A stretch of 64,000 nt of DNA from the NCBI RefSeq assembly GCF_039544105.1, contig NZ_BAABLA010000025.1. The stretch is one strand, 5' to 3'. A program made the translations under genes and the position numbers. Source of the stretch: Haloechinothrix_A salitolerans (GTDB taxonomy: Bacteria > Actinomycetota > Actinomycetes > Mycobacteriales > Pseudonocardiaceae). The notes beneath the pieces were generated by a model. It was not told the origin of the DNA, made no database searches, and saw only the letters and a program-made list of their open reading frames with translations. Positions within the stretch are counted from its first letter, which is position 1. Each line of letters begins with the position of its first letter. Below, in pieces: positions 8,352 to 16,817 of the stretch.

Positions 8352-9029
8352 TCATGTCGCCGCGTCCTTGGTTGGCTTGGCAAGCGTCAATAAGCCGCAG
8401 CCGTACGACTTCGCGCGCCCAATGCCGAATGTCAGAGATCGCCGTAGCGCGGCAGCGTCGCTGATTTCGAGGTGGCCTTCGAAGGTCGCGGTGGAAATGG
8501 TGACGCGCGATCCGTTGCGGTTGAAACGCCGTATCGCCCGGTCAACGACGGCGACGTCGGCCTCGCCTTCGCCGACGCGACTGGCAGGAATCTGGAACCC
8601 GAGACGTTCAACCCGGTCGAGCAGCCATTGCTGCTGCTGCCGAACCGTGACGTGGCCGAGTGGTTTCGTCTCGGTCCAGGTGTCGCGCCTGCCGGAGCGG
8701 ACCGGGTTCGCGGTGAGACGAAACTGCCAGCGCTGGCCAGTACGCAGCGATTCCAGCAGGTTGTCGTAGGAACCGGTCCGCCACGCCTCTGTTGTGGACC
8801 ACCCGGCCTGCTTGACGAGATGTGTGAGGTCAGGCTTGTCAGGGCTGGCAATGAATAACAACACCCGATGTGTGCCGTAAGTGTCGACCCGCCACAGCAC
8901 CCTGCCCTCCTCGGTCGGTCGAGCGTCGGCGAACCCAGCGAGAACAGCGGCGTGCATCGCCTGCGGCGATGACAACAGGCGGCGCGCACCCCTCCGCTGC
9001 GGATTGATCTGCATCTTCGTCAGGAACAT
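8352..9029 (-). CDS. cas6e: Cas6e (CasE/Cse3) crRNA endoribonuclease
   Basis: This 225-residue RAMP protein cleaves pre-crRNA at the base of the repeat hairpin and stays bound in Cascade. It has the C-terminal glycine-rich loop FGIGRAKSYGCGLLTL and a histidine at position 26, where Cas6e enzymes have the catalytic His. The start follows the cas5e stop by one base (TGACATG). The stop forms an ATGA with a following ATG at 8355, the usual coupling to cas1, but no cas1 follows. It is the last identifiable gene of the operon. Confidence 0.93.
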   Translation of the reverse strand: MFLTKMQINPQRRGARRLLSSPQAMHAAVLAGFADARPTEEGRVLWRVDTYGTHRVLLFIASPDKPDLTHLVKQAGWSTTEAWRTGSYDNLLESLRTGQRWQFRLTANPVRSGRRDTWTETKPLGHVTVRQQQQWLLDRVERLGFQIPASRVGEGEADVAVVDRAIRRFNRNGSRVTISTATFEGHLEISDAAALRRSLTFGIGRAKSYGCGLLTLAKPTKDAAT

Positions 9030-9030
9030 G

Positions 9031-9756
9031 TCATTCTCCGATCGACGGCATCGGGTCGTGCTCGGGGCGCGGCTCGGCCACGCCGTGCGGGTTCGGGATG
9101 ACGACGGAACCGCGCAGAACCCGTCGCCAGCCGTACTGCCGCCGGTTGGGATCGAAGCTCAGGGGAGCGTCCCGCATCGGGTCGGCCTCGGGTTCCTCGG
9201 GCGAAGCGTCCCGCGCGGTAGCGAGCTCGACGACCCGCTCGCGATGGCGTTCCTGCTCTCCCTTGCGCGTCTGCCATTCAATCCGCTCGAACGCGGTGTC
9301 GAGGTCGTAGTCGAACACACCGACCGCGACCCGCCCTGCGGGTGGGCAGGAGCGACGACCAAGATAGAGCGGGAAGTGCGGCGCTCGCACGGCCGCATCG
9401 ATGGCCTCCAGCAGCGTCCGCTCACCTTCGAGCAGGGCAAGAAACACCGCTCCAGACACGTAGTACCGGTGTGAGAGCGGTAGCGACTTCCATTCGATCG
9501 TGCCGTCGCGTTTGCGCTGCGGCCGTTGCGCCGTCTGAAAGTCCCGCATCAGCTGCCCTGGCTGGTCGATACGCACCCCGAATCGCAAGCTCAGCAAGTC
9601 TTCCAATGGGTCGGTGCGGCGTAGCCCTTTGGCGGCGGCGACCAGCCCGATGATGCCGCTCTTGGTGGGTGCCATCTCGGTGGTCCGGCGAACGAAGCGG
9701 CTACCCGAGCCCCACGCCTGCATCGGTCCGGCCAGTCGCAGCGCGACGACACTCAC
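9031..9756 (-). CDS. cas5e: Cas5e (CasD) Cascade subunit
   Basis: The 241-residue protein starts at a GTG (9756) overlapping the cas7e stop as GTGA; the reading frame is open further upstream but that part is not coding. Family features are the N-terminal ALRLAGPMQAWGSGSRF, the TKSGIIGLVAAAKG segment and the C-terminal GWRRVLRGSVVIP. Cas5e binds the 5' handle of the crRNA and caps the Cas7 filament in Cascade. Translational coupling to cas7e and cas6e fits the fixed stoichiometry of the complex. Confidence 0.93.
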   Translation of the reverse strand: MSVVALRLAGPMQAWGSGSRFVRRTTEMAPTKSGIIGLVAAAKGLRRTDPLEDLLSLRFGVRIDQPGQLMRDFQTAQRPQRKRDGTIEWKSLPLSHRYYVSGAVFLALLEGERTLLEAIDAAVRAPHFPLYLGRRSCPPAGRVAVGVFDYDLDTAFERIEWQTRKGEQERHRERVVELATARDASPEEPEADPMRDAPLSFDPNRRQYGWRRVLRGSVVIPNPHGVAEPRPEHDPMPSIGE

Positions 9757-10895
9757 TGTGTCTCCCGCAGCCGGAATTCCACCAGCATTCCGAGCTCGGT
9801 GACCAGCTCGCGCAAGGTCACGTTGGCGCCGAGGTCGTCCAGTCGCTCGGTGTCGGACCCGACCCGTGTGACCCAGCTCGCTACCGGCCCCTCGTGGTAG
9901 GCGCGTTCGATCTCGGCTGCCTCGCCACACAGTGCCTCAGCCGCGAGCTTGATCCGGCCGGAGGATTCCGTTTCCCGTACCGGGTTTTCGAAGGCTCCGA
10001 CGAGGTTGATCGGCTGAGTGTCACGCACTTGCACCACAGCTGCCTCGGGCAGGGTGCGGTTGGCGAACGTGTTCTGCTTGCCGGTCGGCATGGAGCGAAC
10101 GAACGCTTCGAGGAACGCCTCAACGGCACGGCGTGCTGCGTCGATACTGCCGAGGTTGTCGGCAAGCCGGTTCACGTCGATCGTCGCGTACCGGTACAGC
10201 GTCGAGGAGTTGTACTCGACGGTGCCGATCATGCCTGCGCCGGTTTCCTCCTCGGGGTTGGTGTCGTCGACGGCGGTGTAGTAGTCGAACTCGGTCTCGA
10301 CCGGATGCACGCTGATGGCGTGCGCCACCTGACACGCAGCGTCGACGTTGATGTCGGCCTGGTCCGCCACCATGCGGCCGAACAGCGCGATGTCCACCGA
10401 GTGACCACGGTCGGCGATGCCCTTGACGTTGGCGTCCTTGAGCGCTTTCTTGACATCGTCAGACGCGGCCGCTTCGATTGCTGCCGCTGCGAGGTTCTCG
10501 ATCTGACGGCGGCTCAGGAACACCAGGTAGCTCGACTCTTCGACAGCGTCGTCGTCCCTTTTAGCGGCTGCTTTCTTCGGGACCGCCACGCCGATACCGA
10601 CGAGCTTGAACGTCTCGACCGCGAGCTCCCGCGCCCGCTCAGCAAGAGCCGGTGACTGCGACGTGATCTCCTCGATAAGGAGCTCAACAATGCGCTTGGT
10701 GCGTACCCCGAGTTCGGTGCGGTCGAGGTAGGAATCGAACGCTACCCGGGTGGCCCGCTTCCACGCCTGACTGGAGACTCTGGCACGCCGTACCCCGCCG
10801 TACATCGCGGTCTTAGGGCTTCCGGTGTCGTCGCGGTTGATGTTGCTCGGCGGCACGGTCTGCAGGATGTGGACGTCAATCAGGGTGCGGCTCAT
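9753..10895 (-). CDS. cas7e: Cas7e (CasC/Cse4) Cascade backbone
   Basis: The 380-residue RAMP protein forms the helical backbone of Cascade along the crRNA spacer. Its N-terminus, IDVHILQTVPPSNINRDDTG, and the following SPKTAMYGGVRRARVSSQAWKR (about residues 26-47) are highly conserved in Cse4. The ATG is preceded by GAGGAG about 8 bases upstream, 10 bases after the cas11 stop. It is the only gene of this operon with its own strong Shine-Dalgarno besides cas11, as expected for a subunit needed in six copies. Confidence 0.95.
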   Translation of the reverse strand: MSRTLIDVHILQTVPPSNINRDDTGSPKTAMYGGVRRARVSSQAWKRATRVAFDSYLDRTELGVRTKRIVELLIEEITSQSPALAERARELAVETFKLVGIGVAVPKKAAAKRDDDAVEESSYLVFLSRRQIENLAAAAIEAAASDDVKKALKDANVKGIADRGHSVDIALFGRMVADQADINVDAACQVAHAISVHPVETEFDYYTAVDDTNPEEETGAGMIGTVEYNSSTLYRYATIDVNRLADNLGSIDAARRAVEAFLEAFVRSMPTGKQNTFANRTLPEAAVVQVRDTQPINLVGAFENPVRETESSGRIKLAAEALCGEAAEIERAYHEGPVASWVTRVGSDTERLDDLGANVTLRELVTELGMLVEFRLRETQ

Positions 10896-10905
10896 CGCTG
10901 GCTCC

Positions 10906-11547
10906 TCATTCGCTGTCGTCGGATGGTTCGGTGTTGACGGGCCTGGTTCGGTAGAAGTCGCGTCCCCATCGCAGACGGACGGCCTGCGCGGTGGCTGGGG
11001 TGAGCAACTTGGATACGTCGTCGGCGAACGCCGCGTAGTCCATGCCGAGCTCCGCCGAACCGAGCTGAGTGATCAGGCCGCGGACATGCGTGAGCAGTTC
11101 CGCGATCGAGACGGCCGTGGCTGCGGCCATGAACCGGCGGGTCACCGCTTGCTCGCTCCGCTGATCGACCAACCGCAGCCGACCTACTGCTCGGCCGAAT
11201 GACACCCCTGCGACATGCATCGGAATAGACACCGATTGCTGATGCATCGCGTACAACGTCAGCGCGGTGTGCGCAGCTTGCTCGGCTCGGCTTAACCCAT
11301 CGTCTTTCCCCGCGAGTTTGCTCGGAACCGCGCCGATCGTGAGTTCCCAGATTTCGGGCACACTTCCGGCAGGTTTTCCGATGCCACGTCGAAGCCGAGC
11401 CAGGTCTGCTCGCGCAGACGACGACTCGCGCAAGTACGCCGCTTGCAGCGCCTTGATCGGCTTGTCCAGCGCTACGCCAAGGGACCCCAACCTGCGTGGA
11501 GACTGCGCTGGTGTGGCGAGCTCAGCTTCCGGTGCCGGTGTTGTCAT
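10906..11547 (-). CDS. cse2: Cas11e (CasB/Cse2) small Cascade subunit
   Basis: The 213-residue helical protein starts at ATG 11547, whose ATGA overlaps the cas8e stop, behind a GGAGGTAGC ribosome binding site. A longer open frame upstream is non-coding. It has the FGRAVGRLRLVDQRSEQAV segment and a C-terminal VRLRWGRDFYR, both typical of Cse2. Two copies form the inner belly of Cascade and stabilise the R-loop. Its position between cas8e and cas7e is canonical for I-E. Confidence 0.9.
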   Translation of the reverse strand: MTTPAPEAELATPAQSPRRLGSLGVALDKPIKALQAAYLRESSSARADLARLRRGIGKPAGSVPEIWELTIGAVPSKLAGKDDGLSRAEQAAHTALTLYAMHQQSVSIPMHVAGVSFGRAVGRLRLVDQRSEQAVTRRFMAAATAVSIAELLTHVRGLITQLGSAELGMDYAAFADDVSKLLTPATAQAVRLRWGRDFYRTRPVNTEPSDDSE

Positions 11548-13196
11548 CCTGCTACCTCCGTCGTCTCGTCTCGGCGTGGGAACGCGTGTGGAAGGGCCTT
11601 GCGCAGCGCGGCGGTGAACCACGCCTCGGCGATCGGCACGTTCACAAGTCGTTGGTTCACGAGGCGACCTGTCCACGCCGTTGTCGGCGCAGCCGTGATC
11701 AACTCGCTGGCAATGGGCAGGCACGCCGCCCGCACACTCGCCTGCCACTCCCTTTCGGCGACCGCCAGATCGCGGTCAGGTCCGAACTGGGCGAGCCAAC
11801 GCCGATACGGCTGCTCCAGGGCCGAGTAGAGCGCTTCGACAGCGTTGGCAACGGCGCCGGACTTGGCTTCCGCCCCAGCCGCCTGTGCAAGGTGCTCCGC
11901 GAACCACCACAAACACGATCCCGCGTTGTCGGCGTCCTTAACCGCCCGCTCGGCGGTCCTCCCCGCATCCGGATGATCCTCGCGCAGCAGAACCAACGGC
12001 ATCGGCAAGGTGTCCTCAATGATCTCCGCGAAGGTCGTGTTCTGCGCCTTGTATTTCGCACCCAAAGCCCGGAGCTTAACGATGTATTCGTCTGGTAGGT
12101 GCCCCTCGCCCACCAGATCGCTCACGCACTTCAACACGCCCGGCGCGAGGTAACGCTGGGCGCCCTTCCCGCCGCTGCGTGGTGACACCGACGGCAGCAA
12201 CGCCCCGATGCCACGCCACACCGACCGAGTCGGGTCGTGCGTTTGCGGGATGTACACATCATCATTGCGATTCGTGCTCTGCGGCTTTCTGCGACACCAA
12301 GCAGTGTGCGGGTCGACGCCATGCCGGTTCTGCGACTGGATCCTGTCACCGTTGGCCAATACCACCCCGGTGACGCCGCTGCGGTCACCCACCAGCCGAA
12401 CGCGACGTGTCTGCCAGGCATAAAGGTCAATCGCCCCACGTGGGGGACGATCCTCTGACCATGCAGCCGTGTCAGGATCACGCTCCCAGGGCGGCAGATC
12501 GTTGGCACCACCGATGCGCACATAGTTGGTGGCATCCCACGGAAGTAAGTTCAGCAAGAGCGTCTCGCGGAGGTCATTCCCTTCGGCAAGCACACCACCG
12601 AGTTGCCCCGACCAACCTATCGAGCTCCCGTAGCCCTTTCCGTCCTTCATCTTCCGATCCCCAGCAGCACCAGACTTGGTGCCCGTAGGGTCGAATGCAT
12701 GAACGTGCAGAAGCCACCGCGCAGCCTCATCTGCAGACAGCATGGCAACGTTTGCAACTGAGCGCATGGTGAAGAGCGGCAGATTGTTCCTGCCTGGATC
12801 TGGCACATCCGCCACCAGTTTTCTCGGATGACTCGTCTCGCCCTTCTCCGTCCTCAGCCCGGAAACCTGGAAGAACGGGGCTTCGTCGTCGAACAGATTG
12901 AACCGCGAGCGGACGCGATCGGCATAAGCGCGGATTGCATCCATCGGCAGTTCATGCACGTTCCACAGCCTCGCCCACTCGGCTTGGTCCGCAGGCCCTT
13001 CGATGGCTCGATGCAGGTATGCCAGCAACAGCCTGGTGATCGCGAATGCCTGCGTCGGTACCTCGCCACCGATCACCGACAATCGCGGTGCCTGCTCGAA
13101 GATGTCAATAATCGAAAAGGCATCCTCCCGCCCGTCCGGCGAGAGAGCGATGATCCACGGCTCGTCGAGAAGATTAAATCCAGCCTCACTCGTCAC
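11544..13196 (-). CDS. cas8e: Cas8e (CasA/Cse1) large Cascade subunit
   Basis: The 550-residue large subunit recognises the PAM and recruits Cas3. The start GTG 13196 lies inside the cas3 stop region (GTGACGAGTGA) with GGAAG upstream; residues further upstream in the frame are not conserved. N-terminal FNLLDEPWIIAL is the usual Cse1 opening. GSSIGWSGQLGGVLAEG and LLLNLLPW lie in the central domain and a helical C-terminal bundle follows. Overlap with both neighbours indicates one translationally coupled operon. Confidence 0.93.
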   Translation of the reverse strand: MTSEAGFNLLDEPWIIALSPDGREDAFSIIDIFEQAPRLSVIGGEVPTQAFAITRLLLAYLHRAIEGPADQAEWARLWNVHELPMDAIRAYADRVRSRFNLFDDEAPFFQVSGLRTEKGETSHPRKLVADVPDPGRNNLPLFTMRSVANVAMLSADEAARWLLHVHAFDPTGTKSGAAGDRKMKDGKGYGSSIGWSGQLGGVLAEGNDLRETLLLNLLPWDATNYVRIGGANDLPPWERDPDTAAWSEDRPPRGAIDLYAWQTRRVRLVGDRSGVTGVVLANGDRIQSQNRHGVDPHTAWCRRKPQSTNRNDDVYIPQTHDPTRSVWRGIGALLPSVSPRSGGKGAQRYLAPGVLKCVSDLVGEGHLPDEYIVKLRALGAKYKAQNTTFAEIIEDTLPMPLVLLREDHPDAGRTAERAVKDADNAGSCLWWFAEHLAQAAGAEAKSGAVANAVEALYSALEQPYRRWLAQFGPDRDLAVAEREWQASVRAACLPIASELITAAPTTAWTGRLVNQRLVNVPIAEAWFTAALRKALPHAFPRRDETTEVAG

Positions 13197-16008
13197 TGTC
13201 GAATACTTCCAATCCCCGTTCCACCGTGTATCGGAGACGGCGGTTGTTGATCTGGCCGTTGCCATCACCGTCAACGACAAGCACTGGGAGGCGGCGTATG
13301 AGGCGTGACGCTTTCCATGCGGGTGGCGTGGCGTGCTTGAGTTCTTCTTCGGCGTCGGGGTTGCTTAACGTCAGCGGCAGTCGCAGCGCGCACGCTGCCA
13401 TGGCCTCGGCAAGGTCGTCGGACGGCACGTCCTCGCGAGGGATGGGCAGCCCGCCACGACCGCCGTCGAGCCACATCGGTGTGTGCCACTGCCCGGAGGC
13501 GTCTTCGTAGACGAGAAGCACCTCAAGGCTCGGGGCGCCGTCGCGTACCTGGCCCTGCCCTTTGGCGGTGTCCTCGTCGGCCTCGCCCGCATGAGCCGAT
13601 AGCCAGCCGATGATCGCTTTGCCGGGCTTTGTCGGCGCATCGATCTGGAACTGGGTCGCTCGTTCCTCCCGCGCGGCTGTACGTTCGTTCCATGTCTGCC
13701 GTGCCGCTGCCATAGCCTCGCGCCATTCGACCGGTCCGATGTCGTCAGGGCCGTATGCCTGCTGGACCAAGGGTGCGACGTCGCCGGGCAATTCGATTGT
13801 CTTGCCAAACCGTTCCCACAACACGGCGGCCGAGCGCAGCAGGAAATGTGTCCCGTAGACGTAGCGCTCGGTTGCCTGCTCTAACCGCGGCGGATGCTGC
13901 TCGAAGTCGACGCCCGTAATGAAGGCGCGGGCCGACCGCACCTTGGGTGGTCGTTCGATCTGGCCCACACCCCGCTCATGTCGGTGCAGTCGGCCCATGC
14001 GTTGCAGAACAAGGTCGATCGGTGCCAAATCCGTAACCAGAATGTCGAAGTCGATGTCCAACGATTGCTCCACGACCTGCGACGCCACGACGACATGTCG
14101 GTATGGGCGTCGTAGCGCTCGCTGTGGCGACCCGAACATGTCCAAGAGTTCGTTGTCCTTGCGCATACGGTCAGCGGTGATGAATCGTGAATGCGCCAAG
14201 GTCACCTCGCCGGGGAACTCACGCTCCAGCCGCGTGGCGGCCTCCAGCACCCGGCGGACGGTGTTGCGTACTACCAGCGCTGTGCCGCCATCGGACAATG
14301 CATCCCGCAGTACCGATATCAGGGTGTCGAGATCGTCATCCAGAAAATCGACCCCGACTGACGTGCAACGGCTCGACGCCTTCGCGACGCGGGTGCGCGC
14401 GGACGAGCCCTCGGTCCAGATCAGAGCCGGATAGCCGATGTCGCCATCAAGCTGCGACAGGTCACCACACGTCTTCTCACGTCCACGCTGATACGCCTCG
14501 ACCAGGGCGCGGCGGCGGTCGGACGGCAACGTCGCCGACAGCGCGACGACCGGGACCTGATACGCACCCAGCCACGTCAACACCTTCGTGAGGTACGAGT
14601 TCATGAACGCGTCGTAGGCGTGGATCTCATCGAGCACAACAACCTTGCCCGCAAGGCCGAGGTGTCGCAGCATCACGTGCCGAGACTTCAGCGCTGTGAA
14701 CAGCAATTGGTCGAACGTGCTCACGGTGAAGTTCGCGAGTTGGGCTTTGTTCCGGCCGGACATCCAGCTATGAGGAACGACGGCGTGCCGACCTTCGTGC
14801 TCGTCACGGCCGATGTCCCGTAGCCATCCAGCACGCATCAGACCTTGAAACAGCCGATTGAAGCGAGCCTTGCAGTGGCTGAGTGTGACCGCCCCGCCGA
14901 TCTGCTGATCGTCGGAGCCCATGGCGTCGAGCCACCTGATCACGCGATGGAACATGGCATCGCTGGTGGCCTGGGTGGGCAACGCGACGAACAGCCCACC
15001 GAAACCCCATCGGCCAGCCGCGATCTCCGCAGCCGCCAGCGCTGCCTCTGTCTTACCCTCGCCCATCGGGGCTTCCACGATCAGTAGCCCGGGCTCTGGC
15101 ATGGACCGCGCGACTTCGCACACGGCTTCCTGCACAGGGTACGGCCGCGCACCGTCCGGCAGGTCAAAGCGCGCGGCGAACAACTCGGCAACGCCACCGC
15201 CTGGCGGCGTCGGCTGCCACGGTGCTGGCAACCGGAGCTTATCCAGCGCTTGCCTCACCCGCTCGGAGCTGTCCGCGACCTGCGGTAGCTCTTCCCGGTA
15301 GAATGGCAGCAACTCATCATTGCTCGCTATCCAGTCCGAAACGATTACCACTGCGGTGGCCAGCACCTGGAACTGCGCACTGAGCTTGACGTCGCGCCAC
15401 CTACCCAGCCAACGCGTAGCGCCGACACGATCCGCCATCCGTTCAGCCAACTCAACTTGCACGGTCTCCCACACGCCATCGCCGTACAGTTTGCGGACGT
15501 GGCGTGGGTTCGCGGCATTCTCGGCTTCGGAATCCGGCAGGACTCCGTGGTGGCCGCCCAGCACCACGCCCCAAGTGCGTGCGATCGGCTGAGGGAATCC
15601 CTTCGCCATGAGCCAACGCATCAGGAGGTGGTGACCGGCAACCGAGTGATGAGCCACCGACCTGGCATGCAGGACGAACGTGGTAGACGGGATGCGCAGG
15701 TTGTGTTGGGCCATCCGCTGAGCAAGCAGAACGTCCTGGATCGCGAACGCGGGCGTCGCCTTACCCAGATCATGTACCCCGGCCAGAAAAGCGATTGCGG
15801 CACGCGCCTGAACCGTGTCGCCGTCGAACTCCTTGGCGAACAACCGAACCACGCTCGGCGGCAGCCAGCGGTCGAACAGCGCAGAAGCAACGTCGGCAGC
15901 GTCGTCCATGTGCTTCCAGAGCGGCAACCATCCACCATGCTGATCGGTCGACTTCGCCCACACCGACCGAGCCGCCTCACTCAACACCAAATCGCGTCTC
16001 CGATCCAT
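13186..16008 (-). CDS. cas3: Cas3 HD nuclease-helicase
   Basis: The effector nuclease of type I CRISPR, about 940 residues from ATG 16008 (a TTG at 16098 would add 30 residues and is less likely). In order: HD nuclease domain with VHDLGKATPAF, Walker A APMGEGKTEAAL, DEAD-box variant VLDEIHAYD, motif III SATLPS, and motif VI QRMGRLHRH, then the C-terminal accessory domain. All catalytic signatures are present, so interference appears intact. It is the promoter-proximal gene. The divergent array 2 leader lies about 250 bases upstream, so that interval must hold the operon promoter. Confidence 0.95.
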   Translation of the reverse strand: MDRRRDLVLSEAARSVWAKSTDQHGGWLPLWKHMDDAADVASALFDRWLPPSVVRLFAKEFDGDTVQARAAIAFLAGVHDLGKATPAFAIQDVLLAQRMAQHNLRIPSTTFVLHARSVAHHSVAGHHLLMRWLMAKGFPQPIARTWGVVLGGHHGVLPDSEAENAANPRHVRKLYGDGVWETVQVELAERMADRVGATRWLGRWRDVKLSAQFQVLATAVVIVSDWIASNDELLPFYREELPQVADSSERVRQALDKLRLPAPWQPTPPGGGVAELFAARFDLPDGARPYPVQEAVCEVARSMPEPGLLIVEAPMGEGKTEAALAAAEIAAGRWGFGGLFVALPTQATSDAMFHRVIRWLDAMGSDDQQIGGAVTLSHCKARFNRLFQGLMRAGWLRDIGRDEHEGRHAVVPHSWMSGRNKAQLANFTVSTFDQLLFTALKSRHVMLRHLGLAGKVVVLDEIHAYDAFMNSYLTKVLTWLGAYQVPVVALSATLPSDRRRALVEAYQRGREKTCGDLSQLDGDIGYPALIWTEGSSARTRVAKASSRCTSVGVDFLDDDLDTLISVLRDALSDGGTALVVRNTVRRVLEAATRLEREFPGEVTLAHSRFITADRMRKDNELLDMFGSPQRALRRPYRHVVVASQVVEQSLDIDFDILVTDLAPIDLVLQRMGRLHRHERGVGQIERPPKVRSARAFITGVDFEQHPPRLEQATERYVYGTHFLLRSAAVLWERFGKTIELPGDVAPLVQQAYGPDDIGPVEWREAMAAARQTWNERTAAREERATQFQIDAPTKPGKAIIGWLSAHAGEADEDTAKGQGQVRDGAPSLEVLLVYEDASGQWHTPMWLDGGRGGLPIPREDVPSDDLAEAMAACALRLPLTLSNPDAEEELKHATPPAWKASRLIRRLPVLVVDGDGNGQINNRRLRYTVERGLEVFDSDE

Positions 16009-16200
16009 GACTCGCACACCGGTGAAGTTGCACTCTTCGAACGATGCGCACCATGGAATAAGAGGCAGACATTTAACGCAATCAGGTGCGTTTGCCAAAG
16101 CGCGGCACGCTAGTGGAGTAGCGCAAGGGTCAACTGATCTCCTGAACGGAGTTCTTTCCCGTTGCGGCGAGTCAGGTTACTTTCGGCGTTCGCTCAACGA

Positions 16201-16264
16201 CGTCCCTTCGAAACAAACTGAAAAAAATTGCTTGATCCGGTAGGATCGGCCCAGGTCAACAAGC
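16201..16264 (+). promoter_or_regulatory. Leader of CRISPR array 2
   Basis: An AT-rich stretch (GAAACAAACTGAAAAAAATT at 16210-16229) is followed by CCCAGGTCAACAAGC immediately before the first repeat. The final motif is shared with the leader of array 1. The interval up to cas3 also has to contain the divergent cas promoter. Confidence 0.65.
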
Positions 16265-16758
16265 GTGCTCCCCGCACGCGCGGGGATGATCCGTCCAACC
16301 TGGCGGCGTACTGGAGCTGCGAGGAGTGCTCCCCGCACGCGCGGGGATGATCCGTCGACGCGCTCGAACCACTCGATCCTGCTGGGGTGCTCCCCGCACG
16401 CGCGGGGATCATCCCGACAGGAACTCCGCGATGTCCTGCGCGGGGCCGTGCTCCCCGGATCATGGGCGTGCTGTCGGATCTGTCGGGGTGCTCCCCCGCG
16501 CGTGCGGGGATGATCCGCGCTTCTCTAGTCGGTCCTGCAGATCGTTCGCGTGCTCCCCGCGTGCGGGGATGATCCGTCGAACAACCAGGGGCGGATCGCG
16601 GCGCAGTAGTGCTCCCCGCACGCGCGGGGGTGATCCCCGCTTGAGGTCGGCAGTGTCCATCGTGAGGTTGTGCTCCCCGCACGGGCGGGGATGATCCCGC
16701 CAGACTGGCGCAGGCAGTCCCGGCGAGCAGGCGCTCCCCGCACGCGCGGGGATGATCC
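16265..16758 (+). CRISPR. CRISPR array 2, type I-E, 9 repeats, decaying
   Basis: Same repeat as array 1, read on the plus strand. Repeats start at 16265, 16326, 16387, 16448, 16488, 16550, 16609, 16670 and 16731; most spacers are 33 bp. Only the first two, leader-proximal repeats are intact. The third has a G-to-C change, the fourth has lost about 21 bp of stem and spacer, the fifth has an extra C, the sixth lacks 2 bp of the stem, and the seventh to ninth each carry a substitution. The pattern indicates an old array no longer renewed. Confidence 0.95.
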
Positions 16759-16817
16759 GCTCGACGAAACGTCGCCTTTAACGCGCGCGACTAGCGAAAT
16801 CAGTGCAGCTTTCATAC

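Noticed and set aside
8053..8355. A frame after cas6e as a possible cas1
   Set aside because: It has the ATGA coupling, but the peptide shows no Cas1 motifs and soon runs into the CRISPR repeats.
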